A stretch of DNA of 64,000 nucleotides from Alicyclobacillus_A sp963788285 (GTDB lineage Bacteria > Bacillota > Bacilli > Alicyclobacillales > Alicyclobacillaceae): positions 1 through 64,000 of the forward strand of contig CAWBGB010000016.1 in NCBI GenBank assembly GCA_963788285.1, read 5' to 3'. The position numbers were made by a program, and so were the translations under genes. The notes under the pieces are model-generated. The model was given only the letters and a program-made list of their open reading frames with translations, searched no databases and was not told the origin of the DNA. Positions 37,265 to 46,248 of this stretch are shown here, one piece after another. The stretch's first letter is position 1. Each line of letters begins with the position of its first letter.

Positions 37265-37318
37265 GTCCTTGAACAGCTCGAAGTCGTGCAGAACTTGTAT
37301 TCCGGCGTTTTACAGCAG

Positions 37319-37334
37319 TGTGATGTAAGTCACG
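37319..37334 (-). promoter_or_regulatory. Crp/Fnr-type binding site
   Basis: TGTGA-TGTAAG-TCACG matches the family consensus TGTGA-N6-TCACA with a single mismatch. Its position just upstream of the broken Crp/Fnr gene suggests it was the autoregulatory site. Confidence 0.5.
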
Positions 37335-37755
37335 ACGAATTTTGACAAGCGCGTGAAGGCAAGTATGTATCATCAATTTGACTGGCCTCCGCAATGCCGA
37401 AAAAAAGGTGCCCCACCTTCGTTTGCATGTGAAACACCCTGCAACGATAGTTATACGATTCTGCAGTCCTATTGTGACAGGGAGAATGAGAGTGAATTGT
37501 GCGGTATGTGACATGACACCATGGCAACATGGCAATAAATAACGGAGAATTCACAGGTGATTTCGCGCATCAGAGGTTTCTCTTGGAGAGATGAAATGAT
37601 GCACGGTAGACGATGGATGGAAAGGCGGAGTAACCCGCCTTCAAGGTGATGCCAGGTATAGCATCATGGCGAATCCACCGTCTTTCCGACAAAGCATACA
37701 TTGTTGATGTATCGTACATACGTACATGAACCAATCATTCACTGGATGCCCAAGA
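37335..37755. other. Intergenic stretch with no recognised gene
   Basis: No supported coding sequence or RNA was found between the Crp/Fnr relic and the small membrane protein. A weak direct repeat-like run GTGATGCCAGGTATAGCATCAT near 37650 has no clear meaning. Confidence 0.35.
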
Positions 37756-37893
37756 CTATCGAAGAGCAGCCAGTGCGCCAAGGACAAATTCCCCAATCCC
37801 AATCAATATCACGATGCCAATGAAGAGCTTGGCCAGCGGCTTTGGCCAAATCTTGGCCCCATTGCGATGATATAATGGTCCGTATTTGTCCAT
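37756..37893 (-). CDS. Small single-pass membrane protein, 45 aa
   Basis: ATG 37893 follows AAGGAGG by eight bases (a second ATG at 37899 is too close). The product starts MDKYGPLYHRNGAKIWPK and has one hydrophobic helix (LFIGIVILIGIGEFVLGALA) ending AALR. It has a basic, cytoplasmic-looking N-terminus and no other domain. The strong ribosome site makes it credible despite its size. The family is unknown. Confidence 0.55.
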   Translation of the reverse strand: MDKYGPLYHRNGAKIWPKPLAKLFIGIVILIGIGEFVLGALAALR

Positions 37894-38001
37894 AGCCATT
37901 GCCTCCTTCCTATTATAAAGATACCACAGGCACATGGCTCACGCTGTAGCACAAGCTCTAGGCTAAATGTTCGAGGAAATGATTCCTTTGAGGAGGACCG
38001 G

Positions 38002-38484
38002 ATGTTGAATACAAAGCCGGGAAAGAGACATCCATCGTTACAGCCACTATCAAGACACCATCATCATGCACTTGTCGTTGCGCAAATGCTGATTCAGCAA
38101 CAGGAATCACCCGACGTCATTCGAGACAAGCTGCGTGATTTTTGGGAACACGGAGGAAGAGAACATTTTCGCGAAGAAGAAGAATACTTGCTGCCGGAAT
38201 TTGCGAAACATCAACCGATTGATGTCCCCGAGATCCGTGAGCTCCTTCTAGAACAAATGAGAATCCGGACTTTGGTCAGCGAGATAGCCATCGATGGGCA
38301 CGATGAGAAGATAAGCGAACTTGGAGAATTATTGCGTGAGCACATTCGCAAAGAGGAACGCATTGTCTTTCCCATGATTGAAACAGGATTGCCAGAAGCA
38401 TCACTTCACAAACTTGAACCGTTTTTTTCGGAGCACAAGAAATCCTCTGTGTTCTCCAGCGGCGATTCGGATGATTGGAACTGA
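38002..38484 (+). CDS. Hemerythrin-like HHE-domain protein
   Basis: This 160-residue helical protein probably binds a di-iron centre. The His and Glu ligands appear in SRHHHHALVV, EHGGREHFREEEEYLLPEF, and the C-terminal LLREHIRKEERIVFPMIE, with a final SEHKKS. TGAGGAGG lies ahead of the ATG. Members of this family bind oxygen, nitric oxide or iron, or repair Fe-S centres (RIC/YtfE). The typical ScdA N-terminal domain is absent. It stands alone. Confidence 0.82.
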   Translation: MLNTKPGKRHPSLQPLSRHHHHALVVAQMLIQQQESPDVIRDKLRDFWEHGGREHFREEEEYLLPEFAKHQPIDVPEIRELLLEQMRIRTLVSEIAIDGHDEKISELGELLREHIRKEERIVFPMIETGLPEASLHKLEPFFSEHKKSSVFSSGDSDDWN

Positions 38485-38630
38485 CGTACACGAAGCGGCA
38501 TTGTATCTGCATCCAAATTGAGAGGGATGATGCTGTAAGGAACCCCGTCTCATTTTCATGCCGAGGCTGGGTTGTTCAGTTGTTCATGTTCTTTGGGCGT
38601 TGCCCCTTCTCCAAATGCTTGAGCCACAGC

Positions 38631-39563
38631 TCACTGTAATTCCTCGGTACACAACGCAATCGCTCGCTTCGCCTCAAAGAGTTGTTGTGTATCGCCAATA
38701 TCATGCGCGTGGATAAGAATGACGATGTTTGTGTACAGGGATCGGAATTTGGCTAACAAGCGCGTTTCGGGACGCACTTCACCGTATGCCTTCCAAAAAA
38801 GAGGTCGGGCGCTTGATGGGAGAAAACTGTACACAACGGAGAGATCAACGGCAGGGTGACCGATGTGCGCGTCCCCCCAGTCGATCACGCCACTGAGAAC
38901 ACCGTCATCATTCACCAGGAAATTTCGGAAGTTCAAGTCGCCGTGGACCACAGCACTACATTGCTGCTGCTTAACGTAGTCCGTCGTCGGTAAACTCTGA
39001 GTGATCTGAAGCAGAGCGTATGGATTGTCAATCAGCCCTTGATTGTGGGCCTCTTCGACTTTGGCGATAAACATAGGGATACGCTTATCGACGTCCATGC
39101 GACCGATATAGTCCGAACGAGCAATACCCCATTCAAGTGCGTCATGCTTGGGAATGCCGTGGAGAGTACGAAGGAATTCAGCCCAACGTACGGCTGACTG
39201 CGTACGTTGCGCATCAGTCAGATGTAGCATATACGGGACAGTACCTGATACTTTCGGATATCCCGAGAAGGGAAAGGGATACGCGGTCGTTGGCTGCCCG
39301 ATAAAGCATGGATTCGGAATTGGAATAGGCAGATGTGGGGACAACGCTGGCAACAAGCGATTCTCCATCTTGATTAAGCCAACAGCAATCGTACGCCGAG
39401 GGAAGCGAAAAACATAGGTCTCATTGACCAGGAACAACGAGTTATCCCATCCCTCACCGAGCGGTTGTAGGTGAATAGGGACGAGTTGCGGGAACTGCCG
39501 CTCTAACACATCTTGAACCAGTCTTTCAGTGATGGGAATGTCAGCCGTCCACTGTTTGCTCAT
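38631..39563 (-). CDS. Phosphotransferase of the APH (aminoglycoside/macrolide kinase-like) family
   Basis: This 310-residue protein has the choline-kinase/APH fold. LGEGWDNSLFLVNETYVFRF is the nucleotide loop and strand. SAVVHGDLNFRNFLV carries the catalytic HGD and metal-binding Asn, and GVIDWGDAHIGHPAVDLS has the DxD-type Mg site. The GWDN start and WGD resemble the macrolide-phosphotransferase-like branch. Most members of such chromosomal branches have unknown small-molecule substrates, so antibiotic resistance cannot be claimed. AAGGAGG precedes the ATG. Confidence 0.82.
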   Translation of the reverse strand: MSKQWTADIPITERLVQDVLERQFPQLVPIHLQPLGEGWDNSLFLVNETYVFRFPRRTIAVGLIKMENRLLPALSPHLPIPIPNPCFIGQPTTAYPFPFSGYPKVSGTVPYMLHLTDAQRTQSAVRWAEFLRTLHGIPKHDALEWGIARSDYIGRMDVDKRIPMFIAKVEEAHNQGLIDNPYALLQITQSLPTTDYVKQQQCSAVVHGDLNFRNFLVNDDGVLSGVIDWGDAHIGHPAVDLSVVYSFLPSSARPLFWKAYGEVRPETRLLAKFRSLYTNIVILIHAHDIGDTQQLFEAKRAIALCTEELQ

Positions 39564-39764
39564 GAGGGTCCTCCTTCTAAGATGAAAACCGACATAAAAT
39601 GTGCCATTCTATCGAATCTTAGATGATGAATATATTGATGATAAAGTCCGAATCGAAAGAACGGATGACACCCTTTCGGGGTGAGTAACAGTTTATGAAC
39701 GGTGTAGGGAATCCTTCGCCCGGACCCGACAACTAACCTCGTAGGACTGTGTAGGAGATGTATC

Positions 39765-40549
39765 ATTGAAAAAGAAGAGCCTAATTTCTCTGTGTGCTAC
39801 TACCATTTGTGCGAGTACTGCCGTCGTTTCCAGCCCTGTACCCTCGTTTGCGAATGTCAATTCCCCATCCAATACATGACAATCAACACCCCATCTCTCA
39901 ACCATATGGTTTCGTCCACGACAACGCCACGTATGTCCCGATTTGGTACCTCATGAAAGCGCTCGGTAAACTCAATATTCACAGTACGTGGCACAACCAT
40001 GCGTGGAGCCTCACTACATCCCGGACGCTGGATTTGAATGATGTTCAGCCAGGCATCGGATCGAGCTCGATTTATGTAAACGGCTACCTGCAAAAGGTTA
40101 ACGAAATTGTAGCGGAGGACCCCGCTTCAGGACAACAGTCTACATACATGCCCGCATGGTACGTGATGAAAGTTCTGAATCGACTTCACCTCAACTCCAT
40201 GTTGAACGGAACCGTTTGGCAAATCTACACCGACTCTCAAGCGCCATCGAGTCAATCAGACATACGCTCATCTGCACAACACTCAGTTTCGTCCGATACT
40301 TCAAACGTCGGTCAACAAATCACAGTCACTGAAGCTTATCTGATGGTGTTAGAAAAGTTTAAGGATCAGCTGTCAGACCCGAATCTGCGTGTGCATCTTG
40401 ACCACATGGAAGGCAGAAATTACGTATTTCAAGTGTATGACCAGATGCCGCCACTTCAAGGGGATGACGGAACAACATTTGGTGGACACACGGCCACCAT
40501 TGCCTGGGTCACAGTGACCAACACAGGCAATATACAGACCCCCCATTAA
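39765..40549 (+). pseudogene. Secreted stalk-domain protein, frameshifted after the signal peptide
   Basis: TTG 39765 (GGAG eight bases upstream) begins a clear signal peptide, LKKKSLISLCATTICASTA ending near PSFAN. A stop follows after SPSNT. The mature part continues in another frame: QPYGFVHDNATYVPIWYLMK and a second similar unit STYMPAWYVMKVLNRLHLN, which are copper-amine-oxidase-N-like (stalk domain) repeats, followed by a C-terminal region with FGGHTATIAWVTVTNTGN. One indel near 39875 joins the two. Without it the protein would be about 260 residues and exported. Confidence 0.7.
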
Positions 40550-40659
40550 TCGGTGGTCGAAGAACGGACGAGCGAAGCGCGATGTTGACAATGCCACAGT
40601 CATGCACAAATATATAAAACAACTAGGTTTACTTTACATTATATGAGGAGGCGTCGCAG

Positions 40660-41166
40660 ATGTCCCAAGTGGAAAAGCTCTTCGAAGCGAACCGCGCGTA
40701 CGCAGCACGATTTTCTCAAGGTCAGCTGCCCATTCCGCCAGCGAGGAAAATTGCTGTACTCACCTGCATGGATGCCAGAATTGACCCACTGCAGGCTCTT
40801 GGTGCCGAACTCGGAGACATCCATGTCATTCGGAATGCAGGTGGACGCGCGACGGAGGATGCCATTCGCTCGCTTGTCATTTCTCAACAACTGCTGGGAA
40901 CCAATGAAATCCTTGTCCTGCACCACGTGGATTGCGGAATGATGACATTTAAAAATGAGGAATTGTACGACAAAATCTCGCAACGTCTTGGTCCGGATTC
41001 CGCCAAAGCCGCTTCAAAAATAGACTTCTTACCGTTCGCCGATTTGGAACAAAGCGTCCAAAACGACATCGATATACTTCGCAAATCTCCCCTCATTCCG
41101 AACGATATTCCAATCTATGGAGCTATCTACGATGTCCACACAGGGCGACTGATTCCACTCACGTAA
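40660..41166 (+). CDS. Beta-class carbonic anhydrase
   Basis: This 168-residue enzyme interconverts CO2 and bicarbonate. Zinc ligands are Cys36 and Asp38 of VLTCMDARIDP and His89/Cys92 of LVLHHVDCGMM; Asp38-Arg40 is the catalytic dyad. IRNAGGRATEDAIRSL is typical of the small bacterial beta enzymes. The length is at the short end of the family but all core elements are present, ending IYGAIYDVHTGRLIPL. GGAGG lies eight bases before the ATG and a terminator follows at 41232. Confidence 0.92.
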   Translation: MSQVEKLFEANRAYAARFSQGQLPIPPARKIAVLTCMDARIDPLQALGAELGDIHVIRNAGGRATEDAIRSLVISQQLLGTNEILVLHHVDCGMMTFKNEELYDKISQRLGPDSAKAASKIDFLPFADLEQSVQNDIDILRKSPLIPNDIPIYGAIYDVHTGRLIPLT

Positions 41167-41231
41167 TGGATGTTATCCCCTCCATCATGAAACGATGTGA
41201 ACAACGCAATGATGAGACAGCATCCTGAACC

Positions 41232-41263
41232 ACACTCCCTACATTGTAGGGAGTGTCTTCTTT
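41232..41263 (+). terminator. Intrinsic terminator after the carbonic anhydrase gene
   Basis: ACACTCCCTAC-ATT-GTAGGGAGTGT forms an 11-bp stem followed by CTTCTTTCC. It is about 65 bp past the stop. Confidence 0.85.
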
Positions 41264-41392
41264 CCTTGCTTCGTACATCTGCTCCATGGGCGTATGCCAA
41301 CACAAATCATAGGCGATTGCATAGGATACGTCGTCAGATCCAACTGGGTTCGACTGAACCGTGGTGACAGAATACGTCGAGGAGGGATGTGC

Positions 41393-42016
41393 ATGTATAA
41401 GGAACGAAAGGCTCGGCCTTTGCCGGACCGGCTACTGAAACTCAACGGCATTTCAGCCCGCACCATCAATGAGCACTATAAACTGTATGAGGGATACGTG
41501 AACAAAACGAACGAAACCCGGGCGAAGCTTGAACAAGTTGACCTTGCCAAGGGCAATGCCACCTACAGTGAAATTCGAGCCCTCAAGCGCGGTGAAAGCT
41601 ATGCTTTAGATGGTGTGAAGTTACATGAACTGTACTTTGCCGAACTCGGCGGCAAAGGCAAACCTGGTGGAGACATTGTGAAAGCGATTGAGCGCCAGTA
41701 TGGGTCTTATGACCGTTTCCTCGCCGAGTTTCGGGGCGCTGGGTTGTCCGGTCGGGGGTGGGCGATTCTCGCGTTGGATCCGGAGTTGGAAGAACTATTC
41801 ATCTACATCACGGACGATCAGCACAACGGCCACGTCATCCAGTCCGTGCCAATTCTGCCCATGGACGTGTTTGAACACGCCTACTACATCGACTATGGAA
41901 CGTCCCGCGGAGAATACATCGATGCATTCTTTCGAAATCTCGACTGGAGCGTGATCAACCAGCGTTACGTACACGGTAAAAAGGCCATCCAACCACGGTT
42001 TCGTCTATTTGGTTGA
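41393..42016 (+). CDS. Fe/Mn superoxide dismutase family protein
   Basis: This is a protein of about 207 residues. Metal ligands are visible as His in NEHYKLYEGYVNKTNE, His in KLHELYFAELGG, and Asp/His in PMDVFEHAYYIDYG. GRGWAILALDPELEEL corresponds to the conserved GxGW strand. HHxTYV at the first helix is replaced by HYKLYEGYV, as in the divergent SodF-like branch of Bacillus. ATG 41393 follows GGAGGG by six bases. It is likely cytosolic. Activity is probable since all four ligands are kept. Confidence 0.87.
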   Translation: MYKERKARPLPDRLLKLNGISARTINEHYKLYEGYVNKTNETRAKLEQVDLAKGNATYSEIRALKRGESYALDGVKLHELYFAELGGKGKPGGDIVKAIERQYGSYDRFLAEFRGAGLSGRGWAILALDPELEELFIYITDDQHNGHVIQSVPILPMDVFEHAYYIDYGTSRGEYIDAFFRNLDWSVINQRYVHGKKAIQPRFRLFG

Positions 42017-42240
42017 GTGGATGCATCTCCACACTGGTTCTTAGGCGATCCAAGGCCCGGCCTAGTGACCATTTATTTTTTCGAAAGGGCGGTTGTGTAC
42101 ATCGGCACCCGCCATTCTTTGTGTAGAAATCCGTTCTCCTTTTTCTTCGCGTGGTTGGAAAACGGTTTTCGTTTGTATCGGGAAGGTAAGTGAACAGAGC
42201 GCATCCAACATGGATACCTATCTGAACCCCATCATATGTA

Positions 42241-42268
42241 GAAACACCCGCCTTCAGGGCAGGTGTTT
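42241..42268 (-). terminator. Intrinsic terminator after the YjcZ-like gene
   Basis: On the minus strand AAACACCTGCC-CTGAA-GGCGGGTGTTT forms a stem, with T residues at its end. It lies ten bases after the stop of the small gene. Confidence 0.75.
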
Positions 42269-42278
42269 ATAACACAGA

Positions 42279-42449
42279 TCAATAACCATAGCCAGATTCG
42301 TAACCACCGTACGCGCCGTAGCCACCGCACGGTGTTGCTGCAGCTGCAGTATAACCAGCATAAGCCGGAACTAACAGGAAGAACAACACGAAGATAATCA
42401 GGAATACGACTGCCCATCGGGTATATCCACCAAACAATCCGTCCATCAT
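42279..42449 (-). CDS. YjcZ-like small sporulation membrane protein, 56 aa
   Basis: ATG 42449 is preceded by GGAGGGGGG. The product starts MMDGLFGGYTRWAVV, has one long membrane helix (VVFLIIFVLFFLLVPAYAG) and a Gly/Tyr-rich tail (CGGYGAYGGYESGYGY). This helix-plus-GY layout is that of the tiny YjcZ/YdcF-like spore-associated proteins common in Bacilli. It neighbours a CotD-like coat gene on the same strand and has its own terminator. Confidence 0.7.
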   Translation of the reverse strand: MMDGLFGGYTRWAVVFLIIFVLFFLLVPAYAGYTAAAATPCGGYGAYGGYESGYGY

Positions 42450-42514
42450 TCGTTACCCCCCTCCATATCAGTGATGTAGCGTACGCATGTTCGTCTCTCT
42501 TTTACAAATCGCTG

Positions 42515-42940
42515 TTAATAATAACCGGGATGGGGGCAGGGGCATCCAGGATCAACAACCACATTTCTTGTGATTGGTTGATAGTAATGCTTCGGCACGT
42601 TCACAATGACATGTCTATTGACGTTTACAATGGGATGAACAACAGGAACCTCACGCGGGATGTAGCAATCCCGAACAACGTACCGTGGATCACACACTAT
42701 CGGCGGACAATGGTGAGATTTCGGTTGCGGTACATGTGCAGCGTAACCTGGATCGTATACCTTTTTTACTTTTTGAACTTTTACCGTCGCTTTACCCACT
42801 ACATGAGGATAGTAACCGTATTTTGGTTGTACTGCTGGCGATTCGGGCTCAGAAACAGATTCATACTCGTGTACATGTTTGTACTTAACGTGTTTTTCGT
42901 GGTCCTGTGGATATTTGTATTCCCACTTTTTTTCAGCCAT
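42515..42940 (-). CDS. CotD-like spore coat protein
   Basis: This 141-residue protein is rich in Tyr, His, Pro and Lys. Its C-terminal half, PIVNVNRHVIVNVPKHYYQP, then NVVVDPGCPCPHPGYY, matches the CotD pattern of Bacillus inner-coat proteins. The N-terminal half is a charged KH/YE-rich extension (KWEYKYPQDHEKHVKYKHV). ATG 42940 (MAEKKW) is chosen since GGGAG is about eleven bases upstream; the preceding GTG overlaps it. It was probably expressed in the mother cell late in sporulation. Confidence 0.75.
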   Translation of the reverse strand: MAEKKWEYKYPQDHEKHVKYKHVHEYESVSEPESPAVQPKYGYYPHVVGKATVKVQKVKKVYDPGYAAHVPQPKSHHCPPIVCDPRYVVRDCYIPREVPVVHPIVNVNRHVIVNVPKHYYQPITRNVVVDPGCPCPHPGYY

Positions 42941-43019
42941 CTCTGACACTCTCCCTTTGCGTGAAGATATACTACATGTATGAACATCTAGTGAGCGAAT
43001 GTCCTAGTCATTCGTCCAT

Positions 43020-43151
43020 TTAAACGGCTCCTGCGTAAAGAAGTACAAACGATAAGTCGTCCATGTATGACAAATGACCCATTGTTCCATACAGCGCTGG
43101 ATGGTCATCATCTGCTGTAAAATCACCAATAAGGCCGATCCCTTTGTCCAT
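43020..43151 (-). CDS. Possible small protein, 43 aa
   Basis: ATG 43151, after AAGG, begins MDKGIGLIGDFTADDDHPAL and ends DDLSFVLLYAGAV, a hydrophobic tail. It lies among small spore genes. No family is recognised; another overlapping frame of 72 codons (43004-43222) is equally open. Confidence 0.3.
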   Translation of the reverse strand: MDKGIGLIGDFTADDDHPALYGTMGHLSYMDDLSFVLLYAGAV

Positions 43152-43382
43152 CGAGGACCTTCGTCGCGAAACAGCGGGATGGCGAGATGCGGTACGGACA
43201 GTCGTTCTCCTTTTGGACACAAAAAACCATCGAAAACAGATGAAGTCGTCCTTCATCGCTTCCGATGGCTTTTGTTTATGACATGATCATGTAACGTAAG
43301 GTCGGTTACAAGTACATCCCTGGCTTGTGTAATGGCAACCTTCACGATGTCGTGTTGCGTTCGTGGCATCTCTGCGTATGGA

Positions 43383-43553
43383 TTAAGCGCTTACAAACCT
43401 GACGTGATGATCCCCTTGATGCTGTGCAATGACCTCTCCCTGCCGTTCCGTCGGTAACTGGCAATCCGGACATTGCCCGTACAGTACTTCTACTTTCTCA
43501 CCGTCGACGTAGTCTATGACATCATTACAACCTTGACAGACAATGATGGTCAT
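43383..43553 (-). CDS. SR1P-like small zinc-ribbon peptide, 56 aa
   Basis: The product starts MTIIVCQGCNDVIDYVDGEK and continues VEVLYGQCPDC, closely following the Bacillus SR1P peptide (IVCQ-C...DEKV-VLYG-C--C). SR1P is made from the dual-function sRNA SR1, binds GapA and promotes its interaction with RNase J1. Two CxxC pairs suggest a zinc knuckle. This copy has a longer tail (QGEVIAQHQGDHHVRFVSA). GGGGGG lies about nine bases ahead of ATG 43553. No gap gene is adjacent, as is usual. Confidence 0.7.
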   Translation of the reverse strand: MTIIVCQGCNDVIDYVDGEKVEVLYGQCPDCQLPTERQGEVIAQHQGDHHVRFVSA

Positions 43554-43902
43554 TTTGTACATTCCCCCCGCAATTGGTATGTACTATTTGCTAATTAGCG
43601 TATCACATATTGAGGGATGCGGGAAGACTACAAATGATGTCCCGGGGAGCCCTGTTTGGTCCCGATGTCTGTTCCGGAGACTCCTTGCAGAAGCCGAATA
43701 CTTCCTACCAACCCAGTCTCTCTTACCACATGAAAGAAGCGGCACGGAAACTCGCGCTGCGCCTGTTTCATGGTGCGAGAGATGATTGGGAACTGTCTTC
43801 CAGTTGCGCGAAAAGCAAGCGTTGAGTAGATACATATTCTTAAAAAAGACTACCTTAGCGTAGCTGTTCCATAGAACTCTTACGACAACGATGTTGAATG
43901 GT
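43554..43902. other. Intergenic stretch with no recognised gene
   Basis: No coding sequence, RNA or repeat could be supported between the SR1P-like gene and the transporter relic. Confidence 0.35.
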
Positions 43903-44930
43903 TCAAGCTTCGGTTCCTTTGGTGTTGTCGTCCCTCCCCAAAAGAACAGTCAATAGGCTTCCCATTGTCAAGTTACACACCATGTTCGCAATCGCTGCCA
44001 CGGCTGCCAACGCACCAAAGACTTCGTTGGACAGAACAGCTGCAAGCGACGAATTGCCGATTGCCACTTGGAACACCAGAGAGAGGCAACTGCTCTCCTC
44101 CAATCGGAGTACCCGTCCGTACAAGTACCCCACCATCATTTGCCCCCAACTTGAAGAGTGACCGCACAACCGATGAGAGGAAGCGTTCGGGCGTTGTGGA
44201 CCAGCACATTTGACGCCCCCGACACAATGCCAAGGACAATTCCATACAAAGCCAGTGCGGAGAGTATCGGTGTGATGGGCGCGACGGCGGTATTCACCTT
44301 GGGAACGATGGATTGGATGAGAACTCCAAATATCAACGGCAAGAAGACCATCTTGAGCATCTTCCATACAAACGGAAGGTATGCGATGCACGCCGGCACC
44401 AACACAAAGTTTGGCTAACAGTGGCGTGAGAGGGGACCTACAAGTGTGTCCATGGCGGACATGGCTACACTGTACGCTACGTCACCACCACCGATGAGCG
44501 AATTGAGGTTGGCCGACGTTCCGCTCGGGACAATACCAGCCATCACGATACCAGCAGCGGTTGCAGTCTGTGTTCCAAAGAAGACAGCAGCTACTATGGC
44601 ACCGATGACCGGGGCGAACACCCACTTACCAATAGAGCCGAAGACGACAGGCCAAGATTTTTTGAGCAACGGCACCAACCTGGACACGTCTAAGGTCATG
44701 CCCATCAGAAACATCACACAACCAATCTCCAGTCCAACAAAGGACCCTAGCCCGATGAATACAGCGTGAAACCGAAAGGCTGTCGCTGCGCATAAGAGGA
44801 TCCATACCGGCATCAAGCGGGACACAGCGAATATCATCATCCTCAATAGCAGATGGTCTTCCCAAGTGCCCATGCCCGCACCAACCTTCCGGAAATTCGG
44901 TACCTGTTGTTCGGTAGAGCGCTTTCTCAC
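43903..44930 (-). pseudogene. BASS-family (bile acid:sodium symporter-like) transporter, frameshifted
   Basis: The first frame gives helices with the BASS signatures GCVMFLMGMTLDVSRL and AGIVMAGIVPSGTSANLNSL, which are the family's Na+ and substrate motifs. After a stop near 44415 the next frame continues (FVWKMLKMVFLPLIFGVLIQ, ALALYGIVLGIVSGASNVLV). A third frame gives the last helix (FQVAIGNSSLAAVL, ANMVCNLTMGSLLTVLLG). Two indels in a ~320-residue protein make it non-functional. It may have moved pantothenate or keto acids, as PanS and KPS relatives do. Confidence 0.75.
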
Positions 44931-44959
44931 ACGCGATTCATTTCCAGATCCGTTCGCAG

Positions 44960-46185
44960 TTACTGCGTGTTTTCCAAAGGTATGCGGAATCGCCCAGCAA
45001 CCAAAACTACGAGGAGAAAGGCCAGAAGCATAGCAAATCCCAGAATGTAAAAGCCGTTAATGAGATTCTTGCCGTGCTCGGCCATACCTACGACAATTGG
45101 ACCCACAATTCCACCGAAGTTACCGACCAAGTTAATCAGTCCCATGGCCGGACCTGTCTGATTGCGAGGGACGAAGGACATATACCAGGCCCACCTAGGG
45201 CCGAATGCCGCGTAGATCCCGATACCCGCCACAATGAGAATCATCATGTTGACGACCAAGTTGAAACCAATGAAGTGCTCAACCACAAGTGCACTACCGC
45301 CAATCAGCAAAGGCACCGCCACAAACCATGTACGGTTTGTCCCACGCCGCAGACCAAGTTGCATTCAGATACATGGCGATGGTGGCCAAAATGAAGGGTA
45401 ACGCGGAGATCAACCCAATCGCTTGGATGCCGGAGTGACTCAGTTGCTTCACGAGGCTTGGCAGCCATAAACCAAAACTATACATACCATTGACCCAAAG
45501 GAAGTAAATGACGCAAAAGATCTAATTTGATAGTTTGCCATGATTTCTCAGACATATCCGGTTTCCTTCACCGCCGTGGAACGGTGCTCCGCCAGGAAGG
45601 TACGCTCTGACTCCGAAATCAAGCTATCTTTCTCCGGGGAATAAGAACCCAGCCACCCGAATATGACCGCCATGATGAGAGGCGGAAGACCTTGCAATAT
45701 GAACATCACATGATAGTTCCACGTGAGGATCATCCACCCTGCCAACGGCGCCATGATAAGAGACGAAATCGGCAATGGCATTTCACTAAAGTTGATGGCG
45801 CGTGCGCGTTCATCTTCCGGAAACCAGTTGACGAACATCACGGCGAACGATGGCCAAACCACGCCTTCGGCCAGCCCCATGATAAACCGAACCGCCAGCA
45901 GGCTGTTAAAGAAGGGCACAGTCAATATGGCCATTGTGCCCCAAGCCACCAAGGCCCCAATGAGAACCCTTTTCACACTGTACTTTACTGCAACCCAGCC
46001 ACCGGGAACCCGGGTAATCACATAACCCCAGAAGAAAGCAGAAAGCAGAACACCTGTGGAGCCTGATGTCAAGCCGTACGATTTGGTGCGGCCATTCCAA
46101 TGTTTGAACGATCCACGAAAGCGACCAGGTACATCAGGAACAACAGAAACCCAATCCGGTACCACCTGGAGCGACCAATGTTCAC
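44960..46185 (-). pseudogene. MFS transporter (ACS-type anion:cation symporter), frameshifted
   Basis: GTG 46185 (AAGGAGG seven bases upstream) begins VNIGRSRWYRIGFLLFLMYL and VDRSNIGMAAP, the classic first helix of the ACS/glucarate-type family. A stop and frame change follow; the next frame has FFWGYVITRVPGGWVAVKY, LAEGVVWPSFAVMFVNWFP and GWMILTWNYHVMF. Further frames hold PLLIGGSALVVEHF and LINLVGNFGGIVGPIVVG. At least three indels. It is followed on the same strand by the broken BASS transporter and preceded by an intact SDR, perhaps a former uptake and oxidation unit for an organic acid or sugar acid. Confidence 0.78.
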
Positions 46186-46248
46186 ATGGACTCCTCCTTA
46201 CCCAATCAGAATTGAAAGTAATATTGAGATAATAAGAGTTAAACTTCA

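Noticed and set aside
38631..39563. Antibiotic-resistance kinase
   Set aside because: The APH fold is clear but most chromosomal members of this branch have unknown substrates; nothing here shows a drug target.
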